Source of the DNA: Bacteroidales bacterium
GTDB lineage: Bacteria > Bacteroidota > Bacteroidia > Bacteroidales > WCHB1-69
Direction of reading: 5' to 3'
NCBI GenBank assembly: GCA_016290715.1
Contig: JAEEUY010000209.1
Location: 1-22,587 of the forward strand
DNA length: 22,587 nucleotides
The notes beneath the pieces are model-generated. The model saw nothing but the letters and a program-made list of their open reading frames with translations, ran no database searches and had not been told where the DNA came from. A program made the translations under genes and the position numbers. Of the stretch, positions 15,770 through 22,587 are shown piece by piece (the first letter of the stretch is position 1; each line of letters begins with the position of its first letter).

Positions 15770-18700
15770 ATGTTGGACAGAATTATCAGATTTTCATTAA
15801 ACAATAAGTATTTCATTCTCTTCAGTTTCTTATTGTTAATATTTTTCGGAGTACGCACCACTTCCCAAATGGATATTGATGTTTTTCCTGATTTAACCGC
15901 CCCTACGGTAGTGGTGATGACGGATTGTCACGGGCTCACTTCCGAAGAGGTGGAACGTTTGGTTAGTTTTCCTATTGAGACAGCCATGAATGGTGCCACG
16001 GGGGTTCGCAGGGTTCGCTCTACATCCTCGCAAGGGTTTTCTTTTGTATGGGTGGAATTTGACTGGGGCAGTGATGTTTTCAAGGCACGGCAAGTGGTTA
16101 GTGAAAAGCTGATGACCATTGCCACACAAATTCCCGAAGAGGTCGGACAACCCATGTTGGCACCCCAAGCCAGCGTCATGGGGGAAATTTTCTTTGTGGG
16201 CTTACAAGCCGATTCCACCTCTCTGATGGATTTACGCACCATTGCCGAATGGCAGGTGCAACCTCTTTTGTTGGCGACCAACGGCGTGGCACAAGTTACC
16301 ATTATTGGCGGCGATTACAAACAATTTCAAGTTGTTATCGATCCCTACAAGATGAGCTACTATCACGTAACCATGGATGAATTAATCAATACTTGCAAAT
16401 CCATGAGCAATAACTCCTCAGGAAATGTTATTCGCGAATTTGGAAACGAATATGCAGTACGGGGAATTGCCCGCTCGAATGATTTGGAAGAATTATCGCA
16501 TACGTTCGTAAAGATGGTTGATAATCAACCTGTTTACCTTGGTGATGTAGCCCAAGTGCAAATTGGTGCGGCGGTAAAAATGGGGTACGGTTCCTGCAAT
16601 ACGAAGCCTGCCATCGTTCTTTCCATTTCCAAACAACCCAGCGCCAACACTTTAGCCGTTACTGAGCAGATTGAGAAAAATCTTGCCTCTTTAGAGAAAT
16701 CACTGCCCGCCGACGTAAAGTTAGACACACACATCTTCCGGCAAGCTGACTTTATTGAAACAGCCGTCAACAACGTGGTTCGCGCCCTGTTGGAAGGAAG
16801 CATTTTAGTCATCATTATCCTCATCCTCTTCTTAGGCAATTTCCGTACCACCCTCATCTCTCTATTAGCCATCCCCATCTCTCTCCTTGCCTCGGTCATC
16901 ACTTTGAAATTACTCGGACTGACCATCAATACAATGAGCCTCGGAGGAATGGCTATTGCTATCGGTTCCTTGGTTGATGATGCCATCATTGATGTGGAAA
17001 ATGTGTATAAACGCCTACGGGAGAACCGGTTAAAGTCGCCGGAAGAGCAACAAAGTTCTTTCGATATTGTTTTCCACGCATCCAGTGAAATCCGGACTTC
17101 CATCCTGAACGCGACACTCATCATCATGGTCTCGTTTCTCCCCCTGTTCTTCCTTTCGGGTATGGAAGGAAGAATGCTAAAACCATTAGGCATCTCTTTC
17201 CTTGTATCTTTGTTCATGTCGCTCATTGTAGCCATGACCTTAACACCGTTGCTCTCTAAAATGCTTCTTGCCAATGAAAAGTTTCTCACCAAGAATCAGG
17301 AAGACAAATGGCTGACACGCACCTTAAAGAGACATTACCTTCATTCGTTGCAGTTGGCGTTCAAACATGCCAAAATCGTCATTGCCACCGTTGCTGTTTT
17401 GCTCATTTCTGCCATCACCATCTGTTTTACACTAGGACGTAGCTTTTTACCTGAATTTAACGAAGGTTCCCTGACCCTGTCGGTTGTTACGCAACCTGGA
17501 ACTGCCCTTGACGAGAGCAACCTATTGGGGAATATGGTGGAACAAACTTTATTGGAGATACCTGAAGTTACGAGTACTTGCCGCCGCACCGGTAGAGGTG
17601 AATTAGACGAACATTCGCAAGCTACAAACAGCGCAGAAATTGAGGTTAACTTTAACTTATCCGAACGCCCGCGAGAAGAATTTGTAGCAGAAGTGCGCCA
17701 AAAATTAGCTGCAATACCGGGCATTGCCTCCACCGTGGGACAACCTCTCGGGCACCGCATCGACCACATGATTTCGGGAACCAAAGCCAATGTCGCCATT
17801 AAGATTTTCGGCACTGATTTGAACAACATGTACACTACCGGAATGCAAATACAAAACATCATTTCCCAAATCGACGGTGTAGTGGATGCCAATGTGGAAC
17901 AGCAAGTGGAAGTTCCTCAGTTGCAAATCAAGCCACAACGCGATCTGATGGCTCAATATGGCATCACAATGGAACAATTTCACGAATTTGTGAATACCGT
18001 GTTGGGGGGTGCCAAATTAGGCGACATCTATGAAAATTCGTGCCGTTACGACCTCATTGTTCGTTTAGATTCCACCTATATACAATCCATCGATAATCTA
18101 AAAACATTATTGATAGACACTTACGATGGTAAGAAAGTTCCTTTGGAACAAATTGCCGAAATCACCTCAACCGTGGGACCCAACTCCATCAGTCGCGAAA
18201 ACGCCCAACGGAAAGTGGTGGTTTCCGCCAACATTTCGGGACGCGATTTGCGAGGTGCAGTAAGGGAAATGCAAGAAAAAATAGAGCAGCAGATCACCCT
18301 TCCCGAAGGAAGCAGAATTGAGTATGGCGGCCAATTTGAAAGCGAAGCCGCCGCTTCCAGAATGCTCTTTATCACCTTCTGTCTGGCGTTGGTCATCATT
18401 TTACTGCTGCTTTTCCGTGAATTTAAAAACCTGAGATTGGCCGTCATCATCTTGCTGAATCTCCCCTTAGCACTGATTGGCGGCGCTTTTGCTATCCGCT
18501 TCACTTCAGGAATTTTGAGCATTCCCGCTATCATTGGTTTTATTTCCCTGTTTGGTATTACCACAAGAAATAGCATTCTTCTCATTTCCAACTATTTAAG
18601 ACTACAAAAACAGGAACTGGAGATTGATGAAGTGGTCGTTCGGGGCTCCACCGACCGCTTAAATGCCATTCTGATGACGGCCCTAACCAGTACGCTGGCA

Positions 18701-18874
18701 CTGATTCCTATGGCCATGAACGGGGAAATGTCAGGCAACGAAATTCAAAGTCCGATGGCCATTGTTATTCTCGGAGGATTGATTACCTCCACCATTTTAA
18801 ACATCTACGTAATGCCCATCATTTACAGATGGCTTTGTCAGAAAAATTGGATAAAAATTGATGAAAATGAATAA
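15770..18874 (+). CDS. HME-type RND efflux permease (CzcA/CusA family)
   Basis: The inner-membrane proton-driven pump of the tripartite system. At 1034 residues it has the full RND plan: TM1 (about 13-29), a periplasmic porter domain, TM2-6, TM7 (about 535-555), a second porter domain and TM8-12 (from about 865). The TM4 segment GGMAIAIGSLVDDAIIDVEN (392-411) carries the acidic residues Asp403, Asp404 and Glu410 expected for the HME proton relay. In the second porter domain the segment HRIDHM (662-667) has a histidine where, by my alignment from memory, CusA has a metal-binding methionine, so silver/copper export of the CusA kind is not supported there. Zinc, cobalt, cadmium, nickel or copper remain possible. 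Starts 12 bases after the adaptor and overlaps the channel gene by 14 bases, so the three are translated together. Confidence 0.93.
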   Translation: MLDRIIRFSLNNKYFILFSFLLLIFFGVRTTSQMDIDVFPDLTAPTVVVMTDCHGLTSEEVERLVSFPIETAMNGATGVRRVRSTSSQGFSFVWVEFDWGSDVFKARQVVSEKLMTIATQIPEEVGQPMLAPQASVMGEIFFVGLQADSTSLMDLRTIAEWQVQPLLLATNGVAQVTIIGGDYKQFQVVIDPYKMSYYHVTMDELINTCKSMSNNSSGNVIREFGNEYAVRGIARSNDLEELSHTFVKMVDNQPVYLGDVAQVQIGAAVKMGYGSCNTKPAIVLSISKQPSANTLAVTEQIEKNLASLEKSLPADVKLDTHIFRQADFIETAVNNVVRALLEGSILVIIILILFLGNFRTTLISLLAIPISLLASVITLKLLGLTINTMSLGGMAIAIGSLVDDAIIDVENVYKRLRENRLKSPEEQQSSFDIVFHASSEIRTSILNATLIIMVSFLPLFFLSGMEGRMLKPLGISFLVSLFMSLIVAMTLTPLLSKMLLANEKFLTKNQEDKWLTRTLKRHYLHSLQLAFKHAKIVIATVAVLLISAITICFTLGRSFLPEFNEGSLTLSVVTQPGTALDESNLLGNMVEQTLLEIPEVTSTCRRTGRGELDEHSQATNSAEIEVNFNLSERPREEFVAEVRQKLAAIPGIASTVGQPLGHRIDHMISGTKANVAIKIFGTDLNNMYTTGMQIQNIISQIDGVVDANVEQQVEVPQLQIKPQRDLMAQYGITMEQFHEFVNTVLGGAKLGDIYENSCRYDLIVRLDSTYIQSIDNLKTLLIDTYDGKKVPLEQIAEITSTVGPNSISRENAQRKVVVSANISGRDLRGAVREMQEKIEQQITLPEGSRIEYGGQFESEAAASRMLFITFCLALVIILLLLFREFKNLRLAVIILLNLPLALIGGAFAIRFTSGILSIPAIIGFISLFGITTRNSILLISNYLRLQKQELEIDEVVVRGSTDRLNAILMTALTSTLALIPMAMNGEMSGNEIQSPMAIVILGGLITSTILNIYVMPIIYRWLCQKNWIKIDENE

Positions 18875-20057
18875 ATATATCTTGCTTTTCACCACCGTTT
18901 GCACCCTCACCATACAAACGGTATTTTCGCAGAATGAATCTCTTTCCCGCTTATGGGCGGAAATTGAGAAGAACAACTTAACTTTGGCGGCGTTGCGCCA
19001 AGAAAGTGAAGCCGAAAAAATGGAGGCGCGCATCGGACTGACACCAGAAAATCCGGAAGTTGAATTTGCCTATCTCTGGGGGAATTCCGCTGCTGGTGCC
19101 AATCGCCTCGATTTCAGTGTCACCCAATCCTTCGACTTCCCCTCCGCATACGCTTACCGCAACAAAATCGCCAAACTACAGAACCAGCAAGCCGATAATT
19201 ACTACCGCCAACAGCGTCAGAATATTTTGATTGAAGCAGGCAATATCTATTATGATATTGTTTATCAGAATATTAGAATTAACGACATGCGCAAATGTCT
19301 CCACCTCTTAAACGAAATATCACAAGCTTACAAAGAGAAATTGGATGCAGGACTCATCACCATTTTTGAATTGAATAAAGTAAAACTGACAGAACTTAAC
19401 CTAAAACAAAATTACCAACATGCCATTGCCACCCGCGACCAACAGTTAACGATGCTCAAACAGCTCAATGGAGGCAACGACTTCATCGTACAAGATTCTG
19501 TATTTCAGACATTTTCTTTAAAGACAGATTTTGACAGCTGGCTCTCTTCAGCCGAAAAAACAGATCCGACCCTCACCCTTTTTGCCACCGAAATGGAAAT
19601 CAGCCAACAGCAGCTGAAATTGGAGAAATCACTCTGGGCACCGCAATTTTCAGTGGGATACATGAGAGAACAAGTATTTGCCAATGAGACATTTCAAGGC
19701 ATCAAGGCAGGGGTTTCGCTTCCCTTGTGGCACAACGCCCACACCCTCAAGCAAACTCAATTAAAAAAGTCGGCGCTCCAAATGAAAATAGCTGACGAAA
19801 AAAGCCAGCTCTATTACCGACTTCAAGCACAATACAATACGATTACCCGCCTCCTTGCACAAATTGATGAGTATGAAAAACTCTTAAAAGAGATTAATTC
19901 TTATGAATTGTTACAAATAGCACTGCAAAAGGGGGAAATCTCTCTTACCGACTACCTCATGGAGTACTCCGTTTACCATGACAGTCATGAACAACTATTT
20001 GAATTATATCGTGATCTTTATCAACAATACGTTGATTTACAGATACATATCTACTAA
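18861..20057 (+). CDS. TolC-family outer-membrane efflux channel
   Basis: The outer-membrane factor of the metal pump. From the ATG at 18861 it has 398 residues, at the short end for the family. A signal peptide (KYILLFTTVCTLTIQTVFSQ, cut after about residue 22) precedes two OEP repeats made mainly of long helices; NPEVEFAY, NIYYDIVYQN and AGLITIFELNKVKL are typical segments, and the second half mirrors this (GVSLPLWHN, QKGEISLTDYLMEY). An in-frame TTG at 18858 is less likely, and an ATG at 18867 (MNKYIL) also fits. The start lies inside the end of the permease gene, indicating coupling. It ends 7 bases from the end of sbcC on the other strand, with no visible terminator between. Confidence 0.92.
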   Translation: MKMNKYILLFTTVCTLTIQTVFSQNESLSRLWAEIEKNNLTLAALRQESEAEKMEARIGLTPENPEVEFAYLWGNSAAGANRLDFSVTQSFDFPSAYAYRNKIAKLQNQQADNYYRQQRQNILIEAGNIYYDIVYQNIRINDMRKCLHLLNEISQAYKEKLDAGLITIFELNKVKLTELNLKQNYQHAIATRDQQLTMLKQLNGGNDFIVQDSVFQTFSLKTDFDSWLSSAEKTDPTLTLFATEMEISQQQLKLEKSLWAPQFSVGYMREQVFANETFQGIKAGVSLPLWHNAHTLKQTQLKKSALQMKIADEKSQLYYRLQAQYNTITRLLAQIDEYEKLLKEINSYELLQIALQKGEISLTDYLMEYSVYHDSHEQLFELYRDLYQQYVDLQIHIY

Positions 20058-20064
20058 GATTCAC

Positions 20065-22587
20065 TTATGAGACAACCTTTACCTCGCTGGGGGCACGTCC
20101 ATTGCGGGTAACTTCAATGTGCGTCTTTATCCGTTCGCGCAACCCCTCCACATGACTGATAATTCCCACTTTCCGCTGCCCCATTTTATTGAGTTTTTCC
20201 AACGTTTCAATGGCATAATTGAGATGCTCCGAACTCAACGTACCAAACCCTTCGTCAATAAACAACATCTCCACCGACAAGCCATGCTCCGTAAGGTTGG
20301 CAAGACCCAAAGCCAACGCCAAAGAAACGATGAAACTTTCGCCTCCCGAAAGACTGTTAACTGGTCGCAGTGAATACCCTTCGTAAGCATCTTTAATCAA
20401 CAGCGACAGTCCGCAACTATCTAATTCAAAACGATTTGAAAGTTGTTTAAGGTAATAATTGGCACTCTCCAACATCTCTTTCAACACATAACTTTGGGCA
20501 ATCTCCCGAAACTTCTTCCCTTTTGCATCTCCTAACATGCTGCAAATGCCATTCCACTTTTCATAAGCAGCATAAAACTCCTCTTTCTCCCGAAGTTTAT
20601 CGGCCATTTTGCGCCGATTTTCATCATTGGTGGCCAACTGCTGCTGGATAGCACCGATTCCATGGATTTCTTGTTTTTGCTCTGCTAACGTTTTATCTTT
20701 CAATTCATTCAACGTTGCTAATGTTTCATTCTCCTGCAAAACAGGCTTTTTTGCCAAATTGTCTTGCACTTCCAATTGCAAGGTCTGATAATTCGTCAGC
20801 GCCGACTTATAACGATCCTCTTCGCGAGCAATTCCCTCTCTTAAAGAGGTTATCCGAGCTGAACTCATCAGATTCAACTCTCGCAACCGTTCCTCATTGT
20901 AATGAAGATTCCCTTCCAAAAACTGTTGAATCTTTGCTCTCCCTTCCGCCAACCTTTTTTCTGCACCCGCCACCTGCTGCTGATGGGATACCACATCGGC
21001 ATACAACTTTTCCCAATCACTCATTAAATTCTTATTTTCCGCTTCTTTAACAGATATATCCACACCTATTTCTGCATATATCTCCCCTATCTTCTGCTTT
21101 ATTTGGGAAATCAAATCCAACTTTTCTCCTGCTTGCTTTATACGTTGCTGTTCCTTATCCAAAAGCACCACCGTTTCCTGATACTTTTCCGCTTCTTTCG
21201 ACAATTTTTGAATAAAATTATGCGGCGAAGCTGCCCATGTTTCACGCCAATGAGGATAAGAAATCTGTTTGTCCAACTCATCCATTTTGGCCGCCGACTT
21301 TTGTTCCGTTTCACCTATCTGGCTATCGAAACTTTTCACTTTTGCATTGATAGAAGAGAGTTCTTTCGTATGCTCATTAAACAATGCAAATTTCTCATTA
21401 TAAACATTTTGTATATCTTTCCACTGCTTATTGAGCGTTTCTGTTTTTTGATGAATCTTTAATTTCTCATCTATCTCTGCCTGAACCTTTTTTTGTTGGG
21501 CTTCCGTTTCACTTTCTAATTTTTTCAATGATTCATCCATATTTTCTTCCTCTTCCTTCAAACCCAATTTTTGAAGTTCTTGAGCCACATTCTTCTGCAA
21601 CCGTTCATTTTTACTGACAAGATCCTGATGTTCTTGCTCTTTGCCCGGCAAATCTGTTTCTAATTTTTTGATAAAAGCGAGACATTCTTGTTCAGACTTA
21701 AGGGTATCATCATACTTATCCTTAGCCTGTTTTACCTGGTTATCAATAGGTTGTAATATTTTTTCAAATTCCTCATCGTGAACGACAGACTCAATTTTCT
21801 TACCACACACAGGACAAGTATCTCCAACGGAAAGCTGGTGACGCAAATTCTTGGCAGCATCTCCTACGGCGGACTGCATCCTGCGTTGCATCTCCAACAA
21901 CGATTCATACGCACGTTTTTCGGCATCCGCTTTTGATTTCAATGATGGGTATTTGTCTTTTTCTGCCTTCAACGACTTATTCAGTTGATCCAACTCTGCC
22001 TTGACCCTCACTTGGTCATCCCTTTTATCTTGCCAATTCATCCATATCGTTTTCGCATTGCGAATCTGTTGTAATTGACTATTCAGGTTGTTATTTTGCA
22101 GATTCAAGTTTTCAAGGGACTCTGTTTTTTGAGAGTGGGAAATTTCGTCTATCTCTTTTTGCAACTTAGCCAATAATTCCTTTTTCTCTGACAGCTCTTT
22201 TTGAATCTTTTCATTTTCTCCCGATAATTTTTCTTTATCGGCAAGAATATCTTTCTTTTCTCCCCTCCAGTTGACCAATTGATTTTGATATTCAATCATG
22301 TTTTCCAACTCTGCAATAAGCCTCTGGCTTTGAGCGAACATAGCCTGATAATCCTTTTGACTGTCAAGGGAAGCCTGATATTCAGATGCCTTCCGTTGCA
22401 TCTGCTGCAAGATTTGTTGTGCCCACAATTCATTGCCGCACAATTTGGCATACTGCGCTCGCAAAAGAGGATACATATCCTCTTTTAAATGAGACAATTC
22501 ATCCTGACTATTATCCACTGTTGATAACGAAGAACGCACCTCGCTCGTTTGTTCCCACTCCGCCACCCTTTTCTTATTCTCATTAAA
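20065..22587 (-). CDS. sbcC: SbcC/Rad50-type exonuclease ATPase subunit, C-terminal part (5' end cut by window)
   Basis: SbcC with SbcD cleaves hairpins and processes blocked double-strand ends. The minus-strand frame is open to the last base, so the gene continues beyond the window; 840 residues are present and the N-terminal Walker A is absent. A long coiled coil, rich in Glu, Lys and Gln, is split by a zinc hook CPVC (258-261 counted from the window edge), the site of Rad50-like dimerisation. The C-terminal ATPase lobe has the ABC signature LSGGE (746-750), Walker B with catalytic glutamate LFIDEGFGTL, and an ISHVEGLRERI switch histidine. The GTG that translates as the start of AEWEQ is internal, since seven more residues are readable before it. 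sbcD is expected just outside the right edge. Confidence 0.93.
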   Translation of the reverse strand, partial: FNENKKRVAEWEQTSEVRSSLSTVDNSQDELSHLKEDMYPLLRAQYAKLCGNELWAQQILQQMQRKASEYQASLDSQKDYQAMFAQSQRLIAELENMIEYQNQLVNWRGEKKDILADKEKLSGENEKIQKELSEKKELLAKLQKEIDEISHSQKTESLENLNLQNNNLNSQLQQIRNAKTIWMNWQDKRDDQVRVKAELDQLNKSLKAEKDKYPSLKSKADAEKRAYESLLEMQRRMQSAVGDAAKNLRHQLSVGDTCPVCGKKIESVVHDEEFEKILQPIDNQVKQAKDKYDDTLKSEQECLAFIKKLETDLPGKEQEHQDLVSKNERLQKNVAQELQKLGLKEEEENMDESLKKLESETEAQQKKVQAEIDEKLKIHQKTETLNKQWKDIQNVYNEKFALFNEHTKELSSINAKVKSFDSQIGETEQKSAAKMDELDKQISYPHWRETWAASPHNFIQKLSKEAEKYQETVVLLDKEQQRIKQAGEKLDLISQIKQKIGEIYAEIGVDISVKEAENKNLMSDWEKLYADVVSHQQQVAGAEKRLAEGRAKIQQFLEGNLHYNEERLRELNLMSSARITSLREGIAREEDRYKSALTNYQTLQLEVQDNLAKKPVLQENETLATLNELKDKTLAEQKQEIHGIGAIQQQLATNDENRRKMADKLREKEEFYAAYEKWNGICSMLGDAKGKKFREIAQSYVLKEMLESANYYLKQLSNRFELDSCGLSLLIKDAYEGYSLRPVNSLSGGESFIVSLALALGLANLTEHGLSVEMLFIDEGFGTLSSEHLNYAIETLEKLNKMGQRKVGIISHVEGLRERIKTHIEVTRNGRAPSEVKVVS

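Noticed and set aside
16534..17292. Long minus-strand open frame (252 codons) opposite the RND permease, plus others at 17341-17892 and 18121-18591
   Set aside because: They are complements of a conserved pump gene with strong codon bias; the translations are rich in Met, Ser and Arg and show no domain.
1..22587. tRNA, rRNA, riboswitch or CRISPR elements
   Set aside because: No cloverleaf pattern, conserved rRNA words, known riboswitch core or regularly spaced repeats were seen in the gaps; reading by eye could still miss a small RNA.

Overview
The window looks like chromosomal DNA from a member of the phylum Bacteroidota, most likely the order Bacteroidales. This rests on the AT-rich composition, on promoter boxes of the form TAnnTTTG (TATTTTTG occurs upstream of four genes), on A-rich leaders in place of strong Shine-Dalgarno sites, and on the gene set: an AddB-type PD-(D/E)XK nuclease, a bifunctional nuclease with a UVR tail, an AAA ATPase with a DUF4143 region, an RseC protein and a Rad50/SbcC-type ATPase. 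Genus cannot be fixed by reading alone. No rRNA, tRNA, CRISPR array, integrase or complete insertion sequence was seen.

Layout. At the left edge (1-1362, +) lies the C-terminal two thirds of uvrC. A short lipoprotein gene (1606-2136, -) and a WYL-domain regulator gene (2294-3202, +) diverge from a control region that holds a perfect 9-bp inverted repeat. After about 390 bases with no convincing gene comes a long minus-strand series, read right to left: lepA, bifunctional nuclease, rseC, an M16 peptidase, mnmE, an AAA ATPase with DUF4143, and addB. Bifunctional nuclease, rseC, the peptidase and mnmE are packed tightly (an 11-bp overlap, then gaps of 2 and 17 bases) and probably form an operon. 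The ATPase has its own control region with a duplicated 30-bp element built around the palindrome TGCGTATATACGCA.

From 13698 to 20057 (+) there is a heavy-metal efflux locus: a small exported His/Cys-rich protein, a His-rich lipoprotein periplasmic adaptor, an RND permease of the HME (CzcA/CusA) type, and a TolC-type outer-membrane channel. The last three form a complete tripartite pump that would carry metal ions from periplasm or cytoplasm across the outer membrane. The small protein at its head is a plausible periplasmic metal binder for the pump. At the right edge, convergent with the channel gene and separated by only 7 bases, is the C-terminal part of sbcC.

Three of the genes (uvrC, addB, sbcC) concern DNA repair, and two (lepA, mnmE) are translation GTPase genes. 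I see no clear new multi-gene system. The most notable signals are regulatory: the paired palindromes around the ATPase promoter, the inverted repeat between the WYL gene and the lipoprotein, and the very short or absent lepA leader. The His/Cys-rich protein that opens the metal-efflux locus is the least described protein with an inferable job.
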